From positions 868,001 to 932,000 of the forward strand of contig NZ_WEGL01000002.1 in assembly GCF_009604455.1 (NCBI RefSeq): a stretch of 64,000 bases of DNA. The letters are read 5' to 3'. The notes beneath the pieces are model-generated. The model was not told the DNA's origin, ran no database searches, and saw only the letters and a program-made list of their open reading frames with translations. Source of the DNA: Streptomyces sp. RB17. GTDB lineage: Bacteria; Actinomycetota; Actinomycetes; Streptomycetales; Streptomycetaceae. The stretch's first letter is position 1; the number at the start of each line of letters is the position of its first letter. Positions 1 through 7,886 of the stretch are shown one piece after another. The translations under genes were made by a program, and so were the position numbers.

Positions 1-1164
1 CAGCCGCAGGCCCGGCAGCGCGTCGACGCCCGCGCCGAGCCGGCGGGCCAGGGCCACGTTGCGTTCGACGATCTCCCGGTGCCCGGCACGCCCGTAGGCC
101 ACCAGCGAGAACCAGGCGGGCAGGGCGCGCAGCCGCCGGGAGTTCTCCGGGGTCAGATGCAGGAAGTCCGGCTCGCCGGCGGGCAGGCCGAGATAGGGGG
201 AGGCGTTGTGGAAGACCTTCACCTGAAGGTCGCGGCGCCGGGTGAACTGCACGGCCGCGTCGTAGGGGACGTTGAGCCACTTGTGCAGGTCCACACAGAC
301 CGAGTCCGCCGCGTCGAGACCGTCGACCAGCGCGGCGTGCTCGGGGGCGAGCGCGGCGAAACCGCCGAACGCCGCGTCCACGTGCAGCCAGAAGTCGTAG
401 CGCTCCTTCAGTGCGGCGATCGCCCGCAGATCGTCGAAGTCGACGGTGTTCACGGTGCCCGCGTTCGCCACGACGATCGCCGGCCGGCCGTCCAGCCCGG
501 CGAGGGCCGACTCCAGCGCGGCCACGTCCACGGCCTCCCGGTTGCCGGGCAGCAGCGGCACCTTCCGCAGCCGGTCCCGCCCGATGCCCAGCACCGACAT
601 CGCCTTCGGCACGCTGGAGTGCGGGCTGCCGGACAGCACGTCGACCGGGCCCAGCGCGGCCGCGCCCGCGCGGGAGACGTCCACGCCCAGCCGCTCGCCG
701 AGCCACTCCCGGCCGATCGCCAGACCGACCGTGTTGGAGGCGGTCGCCCCCGTCACGAACGCGCCGCTGTGCGCCTCGCCCAGCCCGAACAGCTCGCGCA
801 GCCAGGCCACCGTCTGCCGCTCCAGCTCCTGCGCCCAGGAACCGCCCGCCCCGGACAGGTTCTGGTCGAACGCGGAGGTCAGCCAGTCCCCGGCGAGGGA
901 CGCGGGGGTCGCACCAGCGGTGACGAAGCCCAGATAGCGGGGTCCGGCGGAGCCCGAGAAGCCGGGCGCCCACCGCTCGGCGAACCGCGCGAGAGCCACG
1001 TCCGCGCCCGCACCGTCTTCCGGCAGGGGTTCCGGCGGGGGCGCCGTTCCGGACACGGCGACCGGCCGCTCGGCCAGCGCCTCCGCCTCATGGGCGGCGA
1101 CGTCGCGGGCCGACTGGAGCAATTCGGGGAGCCGGGAGAGATCGCCGGCGAGGGCGGGGTGCAT
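1..1164 (-). CDS. Pyridoxal-phosphate-dependent decarboxylase (group II), 3' end outside window
   Basis: This is a group II PLP-dependent amino-acid decarboxylase of the aromatic-L-amino-acid/glutamate decarboxylase family. About 388 N-terminal residues are present, and the C-terminus lies before base 1. Visible family signatures are HVDAAFGGF (the PLP-binding Asp) followed by SVCVDLHKWLN, whose lysine at about residue 295 should form the Schiff base, and a N-terminal stretch ending PRYLGFVTAG that is typical of decarboxylases acting on aromatic or related amino acids. The chosen start is the ATG at 1162-1164 (MHPALAGDL); no strong ribosome binding site precedes it. The substrate cannot be told from sequence. 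The gene reads away from the remnants at 1.4-2 kb, so it has no operon partner visible here. Confidence 0.85.
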   Translation of the reverse strand, partial: MHPALAGDLSRLPELLQSARDVAAHEAEALAERPVAVSGTAPPPEPLPEDGAGADVALARFAERWAPGFSGSAGPRYLGFVTAGATPASLAGDWLTSAFDQNLSGAGGSWAQELERQTVAWLRELFGLGEAHSGAFVTGATASNTVGLAIGREWLGERLGVDVSRAGAAALGPVDVLSGSPHSSVPKAMSVLGIGRDRLRKVPLLPGNREAVDVAALESALAGLDGRPAIVVANAGTVNTVDFDDLRAIAALKERYDFWLHVDAAFGGFAALAPEHAALVDGLDAADSVCVDLHKWLNVPYDAAVQFTRRRDLQVKVFHNASPYLGLPAGEPDFLHLTPENSRRLRALPAWFSLVAYGRAGHREIVERNVALARRLGAGVDALPGLRL

Positions 1165-1310
1165 GTGCCGCAGCGTATGCAGGCGGGGGAGTCCTGAGCG
1201 CGGTCCAATCCGGGGAAACTGGACCGGGCCGGGGGCTGATGCTGCGCGGGTCACTTGCCCGCGTCGGCGGGATGCCGCCTGCGGCGCGTTTCTGGGCGCG
1301 GCAACGGCAA

Positions 1311-1367
1311 CTCCCCAGGGGCGCGGAGAACTGCGCGACCAGCCCACACGAACCCGCACCCGGCGAC
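1311..1367. repeat. Dispersed intergenic repeat, copy 1
   Basis: The core GCGCGGAGAACTGCGCGACC followed by AGCCCAC and CCGCACCCGGCG recurs almost unchanged at 47841-47900 and, inverted, at 50633-50685. All three copies lie at the 3' ends of genes or between convergent genes. The core can fold as CGCG/CGCG around a short loop, so a terminator-like or other RNA role is plausible but not shown. I remember similar sequences as common in Streptomyces intergenic regions. Confidence 0.6.
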
Positions 1368-1369
1368 GG

Positions 1370-1680
1370 TCAGGACGCCCCCGCCCGCATCCCCCTCCGC
1401 AACCGCCCCAGAAGCTCCCGCGCCGCCGGCAGCATCGGCCCCTCCGACCGCCACACCAGGGCCACCCGGCCGCGGGCGCGGGGGTCGGCCAGGGGCAAGG
1501 TGGTGAGGCCGGGCCGGGAGCCAAGACCGGGCAGGACAGCGACCCCGAGCCCGCGAGCCGCCAGCCGCCAGCCGGCACAGTCCGTCCGGTGTCGCCGCCT
1601 CGAACGCGACGTGCGGGCGGAAACCCGCTTCGGCGCACAGCCGTTCCAGGACCGGGACACCGAACTCGCCGCGTTCCTGC
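1370..1680 (-). pseudogene. LysR-family regulator remnant (C-terminal effector domain)
   Basis: On the minus strand, from about 1680 to 1560, one frame reads ERGEFGVPVLERLCAEAGF...AATPDGLCRLAA. The adjacent frame continues LAARGLGVAVLPGLGSRPG...VALVWRSEGPMLPAARELL down to a stop near 1370. Together these give the last third of a LysR-type effector-binding domain, broken by one frameshift near 1560. The DNA-binding helix-turn-helix and most of the effector domain are missing. The upstream edge runs straight into an oppositely oriented enzyme remnant at about 1.66 kb, which suggests a deletion joining two former neighbours. The family call comes from the VAVLP...GRVALVWR pattern. Confidence 0.6.
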
Positions 1681-2027
1681 GCACCCACGCCCACCACCCG
1701 TGGACGCCACCCGTCGGCGGTCTGGCCGCGGCCCTCGGGCGCGACGTCGTGCACGGCCTCGACGTCACCGTCGCCCTCGGGCTGGACCGCGAGGTCCCCG
1801 AGGACCGGCAGCGGATCCTCCTCGACGCGATCGACCCGCGCGCCTTCCGGATCTTCGGCACCGACCTCGGCGGCGTACGGCTGTGCGCGCAGGACCTCGA
1901 CTGGTCCTTCGGCTCCGGCGCGCCCCTGTACGGGCGCGGACAGGACCTGCTGCTGGTCGCCTACGGCCGCAGGCTCCCCGCCGGCCGGCTGCGCGGCGAG
2001 GAAGTTCACCGTTTCGTCACAGACTGA
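1650..2027 (+). pseudogene. Mycothiol-dependent maleylpyruvate-isomerase-family remnant (C-terminal half)
   Basis: The plus strand reads AAFLRTHAHHPWTPPVGGL..GRDVVHGLDVTVALGLDREVP and ends LDWSFGSGAPLYGRG...LLLVAYGRRL. This resembles the C-terminal half of TIGR03083/maleylpyruvate-isomerase-like mycothiol-dependent enzymes (the VHGxD and DLDW elements). The N-terminal DinB-like four-helix bundle carrying the metal-binding histidines is absent. The reading frame stays open further upstream only because it runs antisense through the LysR remnant, so no functional start is evident. It is taken as a truncated relic; the family assignment is moderately sure. Confidence 0.5.
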
Positions 2028-2141
2028 CCGGAACCACAACCCCCGTAGCCCCGCGCAGGTCTAGTAGTCCGACATCGCGGGAATCGCGCAGGGGAGCACC
2101 CGGGGCAGGCCCTGGGCGACAAGGGGAGAAGAGGGTTGCAC

Positions 2142-2837
2142 ATGGGGGACATACGCAGACGGGGCGTCGTCGCGCTGGGCGTCACGGGACTCGTGGCACC
2201 GCTCACGCTCGCCCTCACCGCCGCGCCGGCCCAGGCCGCGAGCTGCACCACGCAGACGGGGCCGTACCAGAAGCAGGTGGAGAAGTTCCTCGGCCTGCCC
2301 GTCGACGGCAGGCAGTCCGCCACCGACTGCAAGGCCATCAAGGCCTTCCAGGACGAGCACGGCATCACGCCCGACATCGGCTACGCCGGACCCGTCACCT
2401 GGGGCGTGATGGACCTGATGAACAAGCAGAAGGCCGTCGGGAACAACCCGAACAAGGACGGCAAGTGCCCGGTGAACAAGGGCCGGATCGCCTGCGTGAA
2501 CCTCACGCTCCAGCTGAGCTGGATCCAGGACGGCAAGAAGCTCGTCCACGGACCGGTCCCCGTGCGCACCGGGCGCAAGGGCTACACCACCCGCACCGGC
2601 CTGAAGAAGATCTACTGGCGGGACATCGACCACGTCTCGACCCTCTACAACGTGCCGATGCCCTACAGTCAGTTCTTCGACGGCGGCCAGGCCTTCCACT
2701 CGGTCAACCTGAGCATGTGGAACCCGCCGGGCTCGCACGGCTGCGTCAACATGACGACCAAGGACGCCAAGGCGTACTGGTCGCTGCTGAAGACGGGCGA
2801 CGACGTCTTCGTCTACGGCCGCAAGCCGGGCACCTGA
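2142..2837 (+). CDS. Secreted L,D-transpeptidase (YkuD domain) with peptidoglycan-binding domain
   Basis: This is an exported cell-wall cross-linking enzyme of 231 residues. A Sec signal peptide occupies about residues 1-33 (RRR, then a hydrophobic core, then APAQAA). A peptidoglycan-binding-1-like repeat follows (KFLGLPVDGRQS...PDIGYAGPVTW). The C-terminal YkuD domain carries the catalytic motif HSVNLSMWNPPGSHGCVNM, in which the cysteine of SHGCVN is the nucleophile forming 3-3 peptide bonds. The ATG at 2142 has AGAGGG six bases upstream; an in-frame TTG at 2136, preceded by GGGGAG, is an alternative start. It stands alone and is followed by a strong bidirectional hairpin, so it is probably monocistronic. 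Confidence 0.9.
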   Translation: MGDIRRRGVVALGVTGLVAPLTLALTAAPAQAASCTTQTGPYQKQVEKFLGLPVDGRQSATDCKAIKAFQDEHGITPDIGYAGPVTWGVMDLMNKQKAVGNNPNKDGKCPVNKGRIACVNLTLQLSWIQDGKKLVHGPVPVRTGRKGYTTRTGLKKIYWRDIDHVSTLYNVPMPYSQFFDGGQAFHSVNLSMWNPPGSHGCVNMTTKDAKAYWSLLKTGDDVFVYGRKPGT

Positions 2838-2843
2838 GCAGCA

Positions 2844-2872
2844 CCGGGCGGCGCTGAGCCGTCGCCGCCCGG
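2844..2872. terminator. Bidirectional hairpin terminator
   Basis: CCGGGCGGCG and CGCCGCCCGG form a perfect 10-bp stem around a 9-base loop. It sits between the stop of the L,D-transpeptidase and the stop of the convergent Gfo/Idh gene, so it can end both transcripts. Confidence 0.75.
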
Positions 2873-2876
2873 ACCG

Positions 2877-4079
2877 TCACACCTCCGGCGCGTCCCCGAA
2901 GTCGGGGATCGGAAGCCGGACCCCGCCCTGCCGCGCCGACTCGTGCGCGATGATGCCCGGCAGGGTGTAGCGGGCGGCCACCCATGCGTTCACCGGGGGC
3001 AGCGAACGGGTGTCGACCGCGGTGACGAAGTCGTCCACGAGGAAGTGGTGGCTGCCCTCGTGGCCGTTGTGCAGCTCGTCGAACTCCCGTGGCAGCCTGG
3101 ACCGGTCGTGCACCGGCGCCGAGCCGGAGGTGAAGGCGGCCCGCAGCTCGGGCGCGATGTGCGCCAGGGACGGATCACCGGGGGCCAGGGTCGGCTTGGG
3201 CTCCAGCAGCTCGCTGATGTCCTTCACCCCGTTCTTGTCCTGCCACAGCGCCACCGTCGCCAGTTGCTCCATGCTGGCCTCCGTGCCGAAGAACCGGAAC
3301 CGGGACTCGCGGATGTGCGAGGGATAGCCGACCCGCCGGAACTCGTTCGTACGGAACGATCCGCCGCCCGCCACCTCGAACAGCGCGCTCGCGTTGGACA
3401 CGTCGTTGTCGAACTGGCTGACCGAACGATCGAAAACGCCGTCGCCGCGATCATCTCGCACACCGATCGCCGACACGCTCACCGCGTGCGTCCGCCAGGC
3501 CCCGAGCACCCCGCCCACCGAGTGCGTCGGGTACAGCAGGGGCGGATAGCTGGCGGTCGCCTTCCAGTTCTCGCCGCCGCTGTACTGGTAGGCCTCGTAG
3601 AAGCCGAGGTCCATGTCATGGACGTAGTCGCCCTCGGCGTAGAAGAGCCGGCCGAAGGCGCCCTGGGCGATCTGGTTGCGGGCGTGCACGGTCGCCGGGT
3701 TGTACTGGCTGGTCTCACCCATCATGTACGTCAGCCCGGTCGCCCGAACCGCGTCGATGATCGCGGATATCTCGTCCGTGGTGATCGCCATGGGGACGGC
3801 GGAGTAGACGTGCTTGCCCGCGCCGAGGCCCTGCAGGACCAGCGGGCCGTGCGTCCAGCGCTGGGTGAAGATCGCGACCGCGTCGACCGCCTTCGACTCC
3901 AGCATGGCCTCGTACGACGGGAAGGTTCCGGCGAGACCCTGCCCGGCGGCGAGCCGCTCGGCCCGCTCGGGCAGCAGGTCGGTGACGTAGACGTCACGGA
4001 CGCCGGGATGGGCCTGGAACAGCGTGGCGAACTGTCCGGAGAACTGTCCGGCGCCGACGATACCGAGAGAGAAAGTCAT
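2877..4079 (-). CDS. Gfo/Idh/MocA-family oxidoreductase with a non-canonical EKP site
   Basis: This 400-residue NAD(P)-binding sugar-dehydrogenase-like protein has a Rossmann start SLGIVGAGQFSG and the usual C-terminal alpha/beta domain, including PTHSVGGVLG. In most family members the first domain ends in a catalytic EKP; here the sequence is HVYSAVPMAIT, so the lysine is replaced by valine (about residue 95). This resembles the EVP variant of GH109-type NAD-dependent glycosidases, so hydrolysis or elimination on an amino- or alkyl-sugar is possible instead of simple oxidation. The ATG at 4079 is preferred, with another in frame at 4085. Neither has a Shine-Dalgarno sequence, and an operator-like element begins two bases beyond 4085, so a leaderless transcript is possible. 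The divergent ROK gene is the likely regulator. Confidence 0.85.
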   Translation of the reverse strand: MTFSLGIVGAGQFSGQFATLFQAHPGVRDVYVTDLLPERAERLAAGQGLAGTFPSYEAMLESKAVDAVAIFTQRWTHGPLVLQGLGAGKHVYSAVPMAITTDEISAIIDAVRATGLTYMMGETSQYNPATVHARNQIAQGAFGRLFYAEGDYVHDMDLGFYEAYQYSGGENWKATASYPPLLYPTHSVGGVLGAWRTHAVSVSAIGVRDDRGDGVFDRSVSQFDNDVSNASALFEVAGGGSFRTNEFRRVGYPSHIRESRFRFFGTEASMEQLATVALWQDKNGVKDISELLEPKPTLAPGDPSLAHIAPELRAAFTSGSAPVHDRSRLPREFDELHNGHEGSHHFLVDDFVTAVDTRSLPPVNAWVAARYTLPGIIAHESARQGGVRLPIPDFGDAPEV

Positions 4080-4086
4080 GCCCATT

Positions 4087-4104
4087 ACTTTTGTAGCGGA
4101 AGAA
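4087..4104. promoter_or_regulatory. Operator-like element, half-degenerate copy
   Basis: ACTTTTGTAGCGGAAGAA matches the perfect palindrome at 4172-4189 at the positions ACTT..G..GCGGAAGAA. It abuts the Gfo/Idh start codon. The two copies are in the same orientation, 85 bp apart. A role as a ROK-regulator site is inferred from position. Confidence 0.5.
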
Positions 4105-4171
4105 TATGTCCGTCAAGGGGTGGGCGAGGGTCTGTGGTGTGCGTCCGTCTCCGGGTAGGGTGAGTCTGGTT

Positions 4172-4189
4172 ACTTCCGATGCGGAAGAA
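4172..4189. promoter_or_regulatory. Palindromic operator upstream of the ROK gene
   Basis: ACTTCCGATGCGGAAGAA contains the perfect inverted repeat CTTCCG-ATG-CGGAAG (4173-4187). It lies 25 bp before the ROK start. With its second copy at 4087 it frames the divergent promoter region and suggests autoregulation plus control of the Gfo/Idh gene. Confidence 0.6.
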
Positions 4190-4214
4190 ATGACGAGGTG
4201 GAGGAATCCGGTCC

Positions 4215-5363
4215 ATGACCAGCTGGCTGCCGCTGAGTCCCGCGGAGCGCTCCGTGGCGATCGAGGTGCTCGTCCACGGGCCGCTGTCCCGCACCGAGCT
4301 GGCCCGGCGCCTCGGGCTCTCCCAGGGCAGTCTCACCCGGCTGACCAAGCCGCTCCTGGAGTCCGGGCTGCTGGCCGAGGCCCCGGATGCGGCCGGTCCG
4401 GCCCAGGCGCGTCAGGGCCGTCCGTCCCAGCCGCTCGACGTCGTGGCCGACGCCCGCTCCTTCCTCGGCTTCAAGATCACCGGAGACATGGTCTACGGCG
4501 TCGTCACCACCCTGCGCAGCGAGGTGACCGCACGGCTCGACCGGCCGCTCCCCGTACGTGCCCCGGACGCGGTCGCCGCACTGCTCGCGGAGATGGCGGC
4601 CACCCTGGCCCAGGGGTGCCCCGCCCCCGTGGGCATCGGCATCGGCGTGGGCGGCCTGGTGCGCGAGCGCGCGGTGGTCGCCGAGTCGCCGTTCCTCGGC
4701 TGGCGGGACGTGCCGCTCGCCACGCTGGTCGGGGAGCGCACCGGACTGCCGGTCGTCGTGGAGAACGATGTTGCCGCCCTCGTCGAGGCCGAGACCTGGT
4801 TCGGCGCGGGCCGCGGACTCGACCGCTTCGCCGTCCTGACCATCGGCGCCGGGATCGGCTACGGGCTGGTGCTCGGCGGCAGACGCGTACCGTTCGCGGA
4901 GGAGGGCCACGGCTTCGGCCGCCACTGGATCATCGACCCGACCGGCCCGCTCACCCCGAACGGCGCTCGCGGCAGCGCGGTGTCCCTGCTCACCATCCCC
5001 AGCATCGAGTACCAGATCCGCGCCGCCACCGGCCGCGACACCACCTACGAGGAGATCCTCGCCGGCGCCGCCGCGGGCGAGCCCATGGCCTTCCGGGTGA
5101 TCGACGAGGCCGCCCGGGCCCTCGGCACCCTGGTCGCCCAGATCTCCAACTTCGCGATGCCGCAGAAGATCCTGCTCGCCGGAGAGGGGGTCGGTCTGAT
5201 GGATGTGGCCGGGAACACGGTCCGTGCGACCATCGGGGCCCACCGGCATCCGCTGGCCGCCCCGGTCGACCTGGAGACGAAGGTGTCCGACTTCCACGAC
5301 TGGGCACAAGGCGCCGCCGTGCCGGCGATTCAGGTGCTGGTGCTGGGTGAGGGCCCGGTGTGA
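4215..5363 (+). CDS. ROK-family transcriptional regulator
   Basis: This 382-residue protein has an N-terminal winged helix-turn-helix (residues about 8-60, LSRTELARRLGLSQGSLTRL) followed by an actin-like ROK sugar-kinase fold. The fold shows a phosphate-binding-like glycine-rich run GIGIGVGG, the VENDVAALVEAE motif and IGAGIGYGLVLGG. The zinc cluster CxCGxxGCxE that normally marks ROK proteins is absent; the region reads GHGFGRHWIIDPTG...GARGSAVS. Together with the helix-turn-helix, this indicates a sensor rather than a kinase. GGAGGA lies upstream of the ATG. It probably represses the divergent Gfo/Idh gene and itself through the duplicated 18-bp element. The ligand is unknown, possibly the Gfo/Idh sugar substrate. 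Confidence 0.88.
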   Translation: MTSWLPLSPAERSVAIEVLVHGPLSRTELARRLGLSQGSLTRLTKPLLESGLLAEAPDAAGPAQARQGRPSQPLDVVADARSFLGFKITGDMVYGVVTTLRSEVTARLDRPLPVRAPDAVAALLAEMAATLAQGCPAPVGIGIGVGGLVRERAVVAESPFLGWRDVPLATLVGERTGLPVVVENDVAALVEAETWFGAGRGLDRFAVLTIGAGIGYGLVLGGRRVPFAEEGHGFGRHWIIDPTGPLTPNGARGSAVSLLTIPSIEYQIRAATGRDTTYEEILAGAAAGEPMAFRVIDEAARALGTLVAQISNFAMPQKILLAGEGVGLMDVAGNTVRATIGAHRHPLAAPVDLETKVSDFHDWAQGAAVPAIQVLVLGEGPV

Positions 5364-5474
5364 ACTCCCGCCTGCCGCTTGACAGATCGACGTGATGAGC
5401 ACCACGTCCGGAATGTCCGTCTCGGGTGGGCTTACTCACAGCGCCTTCACCTCGATCGGCATATGCTTCACAGC

Positions 5475-5648
5475 ATGTCCACCACTGTTGAAGCCGCCCC
5501 CGAGCGCTCGGCCGCGGAGGTCAACGAGGAGATCAGGGCCCTGTGGCGCCGGTCGGGCGGGACACTGACCACCGAGCAGCGCGCGGAGTACCAGCGCCTC
5601 GTGATGGAGTGGGCCGCCGCGACCCCGCGGTCGCAGCGAGCGGCCTGA
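5475..5648 (+). CDS. Small conserved hypothetical protein (57 aa)
   Basis: A short charged protein starting MSTTVEAAPERS, with a helical core NEEIRALWRRSGGTLTTEQR followed by AEYQRLVMEWAAA. No signal peptide, transmembrane segment or known catalytic motif is visible. An in-frame ATG lies four codons upstream at 5463. I recognise no function; the pattern looks like a small helical protein of actinomycetes. It is followed by a strong terminator. Confidence 0.6.
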   Translation: MSTTVEAAPERSAAEVNEEIRALWRRSGGTLTTEQRAEYQRLVMEWAAATPRSQRAA

Positions 5649-5680
5649 CCCACCTCGCGCGGACCGCGCCGAACCCTCCA

Positions 5681-5706
5681 GGGCACCCGTGAGCGCACGG
5701 GTGCCC
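5681..5706 (+). terminator. Hairpin terminator
   Basis: GGGCACCCGT and ACGGGTGCCC form a perfect 10-bp stem with a six-base loop, followed by TTCG. It starts 33 bp after the stop of the 57-residue gene and lies before the convergent S1 protease. Confidence 0.75.
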
Positions 5707-5796
5707 TTCGTATGTCACCCGCGTCGGCCGTCGACCGCGTCAGCCCATGGCCTCGCCTCTCAGCCCACGGTCTTACCTCTCAACCCATCGCCTGGA

Positions 5797-7191
5797 TCAG
5801 CCCCAGGTCGCCGAGTAGTACCGCTGATAGGCCTTGCGGTCCTGTTCGGCCCGGATGTAGCGGGTCGCGACCAGGGCGATCAGACTGCCCGCGACGACCA
5901 GCAGCCCGGGACCGATGTTCCGGGTGTCCGTCAGCCGTGCCAGCAGCGTCTGGCCCTGCGCGCCCGTCACCGGAGCCGAGGAACCCGGCGAGGCCGCGCT
6001 CGGCGCCACCGCGCCCCGCGCCGCCGAGCCGGACGGCGCGGGGGAGGGGGCCGCGCTCCGGGCGGCACCACCGGCGTTCTGCGTCGACACGATCAGCTTC
6101 ACGTTCAGCGCCGTCAGCGCCCGCGCCACCGGCTGGAAGAACGTCGTGCCGCCCGTCGTGCAGTCACCGCTGCCGCCCGAGGTCACACCGAGCGCGATCC
6201 CGTCGGAGAACAGCGGCCCGCCGCTGTCGCCGGGTTCGGCACACACATTGGTCTGGATCAGCCCGGTGACCGTCCCCTCGGGGTAGTTGACGGTCGCGTT
6301 CAGCGCGGTGACCGTCCCGTCGTGCAGGCCACTGGTGCTGCCGCTGCGGAACACCCGCTGCCCCACCGCCGCATCGGCGAGGCCGGTGATCCGCACGCCG
6401 TTGCCGCCGCCGATCGCGACGACGTCGGCGCCGTCACCGGCCTTTCCGGAGGCGTACTGCACGAGCGAGAAGTCGTTGCCGGGGAAGGTGCTGGCCACCG
6501 TCCGGCCGAGCTGCTGATTTCCCTGGTTGTCGGCGAACCAGGTCGATCCCGCGGGACCGCAGTGGCCGGCCGTGAGGATGAAGTCGCTCCGCCCGTCGGT
6601 CACATTGAACCCCGCCGAGCAGCGGCCGCCGGTCGACAGGATCGGCTGGGCGCCGTTCAGCCGCGTGGTGAACGTGCCCGTCGTGCGCTCCATCCGCACG
6701 AAGTTCCCTATCCCCGCGGCCACATGGCTCAACCTGGACCAGTCGCTCGCGGACACCGTGCTGTCCGCGCTGACCACGACCCGGTTGGTCCGGTAGTCCA
6801 CCGCCCACGCGGTACCCGCCACGCGCGGCGCCGAACGCAGCGTCGCCGCCGCCGACTTCAGCTCGTTCATGCTGTGCGACACGACCTTCGCCTCGGCTCC
6901 GGCGCGGCGCACCTCCCGAGCCGCCGTCTCGTCGGTCACCGCCACGACCTGCCGCCCGTCGGCGTCGATCCAGTTGCCCGCCGTCCGTGCCGTGCCGAGC
7001 CGCGCCACCAGCGCGGCCCCGGTGTCCCCGGCGCCGGACGCGCCGGACGCGGAGGCGAGTGGTCTGGCGGTGGCCGGGGGTGTCTCGCTCGCCATGGCCG
7101 CCTGGGCGACCATCCCGCCGCCCAGGAGGAGTCCGCCGACCGCCGCCAGGCGTGTCACCCGCCTGACGATCCGTCGTCGTGCGTGCCGCAT
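5797..7191 (-). CDS. S1-family (streptogrisin/alpha-lytic type) serine protease with C-terminal membrane anchor
   Basis: This is an exported chymotrypsin-fold protease of 464 residues. A signal peptide occupies about residues 1-34, followed by a pro-region of about 140 residues. The mature domain starts around ILSTGGRCSAGFNV. The triad is His210 in TAGHC, Asp240 in GNDFSLVQY and Ser323 in EPGDSGGP. A Ala/Pro/Ser-rich linker (about 370-415) leads to one transmembrane helix (IGPGLLVVAGSLIALVATRY) and a basic cytoplasmic tail. Secreted streptogrisins normally lack this anchor, so the enzyme probably stays at the cell surface. The ATG at 7191 has GGGAG six bases upstream. It is a single gene with no protease-inhibitor partner visible. 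Confidence 0.9.
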   Translation of the reverse strand: MRHARRRIVRRVTRLAAVGGLLLGGGMVAQAAMASETPPATARPLASASGASGAGDTGAALVARLGTARTAGNWIDADGRQVVAVTDETAAREVRRAGAEAKVVSHSMNELKSAAATLRSAPRVAGTAWAVDYRTNRVVVSADSTVSASDWSRLSHVAAGIGNFVRMERTTGTFTTRLNGAQPILSTGGRCSAGFNVTDGRSDFILTAGHCGPAGSTWFADNQGNQQLGRTVASTFPGNDFSLVQYASGKAGDGADVVAIGGGNGVRITGLADAAVGQRVFRSGSTSGLHDGTVTALNATVNYPEGTVTGLIQTNVCAEPGDSGGPLFSDGIALGVTSGGSGDCTTGGTTFFQPVARALTALNVKLIVSTQNAGGAARSAAPSPAPSGSAARGAVAPSAASPGSSAPVTGAQGQTLLARLTDTRNIGPGLLVVAGSLIALVATRYIRAEQDRKAYQRYYSATWG

Positions 7192-7387
7192 GCAGGGCTC
7201 CCGAAGCCGAACCGAACGCGCACCGCCCGAGCCGGCGGCGCGAGGCCCTCGGGTCGTCGAGGGCCCGCACCTCCATACGCGGCCCACGGCCCGGGCGTTC
7301 ACCGGCACCCCCGATCCCCGCCGACCGGCCCCGGCCCTCGCGGGATGCCGAGCGCCGACGCTCGGGTCTCAAAGGATGCCGAGCGCC

Positions 7388-7850
7388 GGCGTTGTGCGCT
7401 TGCGGGGTTCCCCGCGCCGGTGCCGGACGCTTGCCTGATTCCGCTCGCCTGTGCTCAGCGCCGGCTGGGTTCGTCCGGTCCGCGTTCGGTTCTGGCGGGA
7501 TGCCTCGCGCCGGTGCTGTGCGCTTGCGGGGTTCCCCGCGCCGGCGCTGGGTGTTTGCGTGATTCCGCTCGCCGGCGCTGGGTGTTTGCGTGATTCCGCT
7601 CGCCTGTGCTCAGCGCCGGCTGGGTTCGTCCGGTCCGCGTTCGGTTCTGGCGGGATGCCTCGCGCCGGTGCTGTGCGCTTGCGTGGTTCCCCGCGCCCGG
7701 CGCTGGGTGTTTGCGTGATTCCCCTCGCCCGCGCTCAGCGTTCGTCGGTCCGTCCGGGCCGCGCTCAGGCCTTGCGGGAGCCCTCCGGGCCGCGCTCAGG
7801 CCTTGCGGGAGCCCTCTGGGCCCGCGCTCAGTCGGCGGGAGCCCCCGGGT
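7388..7850. repeat. Intergenic tandem-repeat array (124/125-bp, 31-bp and second 31-bp units)
   Basis: The spacer between the protease and the methyltransferase is built of direct repeats. A 124-bp unit at 7436-7559 is followed by a 31-bp unit at 7560-7590 (a shortened form) and a 125-bp unit at 7591-7715. The two long units are identical for about 93 bp and then differ by a G-to-T change and one added C. A partial unit precedes 7436 and another begins at 7716. From 7753 a second 31-bp repeat (TCCGGGCCGCGCTCAGGCCT plus TGCGGGAGCCC) occurs twice, then degenerates. No coding signal or ribosome binding site was seen; the frames are open only because of GC content. Confidence 0.8.
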
Positions 7851-7886
7851 CCGCGCTCAGCCCCTGCCGGATCTCTCCGGCCGCGG

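Noticed and set aside
1239..2027. 262-codon plus-strand ORF as one intact gene
   Set aside because: Only the C-terminal part resembles a family; the first half is antisense to a LysR remnant and no ribosome binding site exists.
7436..7850. CRISPR array
   Set aside because: Units are long (31 and 124/125 bp), directly tandem, without equal-length unique spacers, and no cas genes are nearby.
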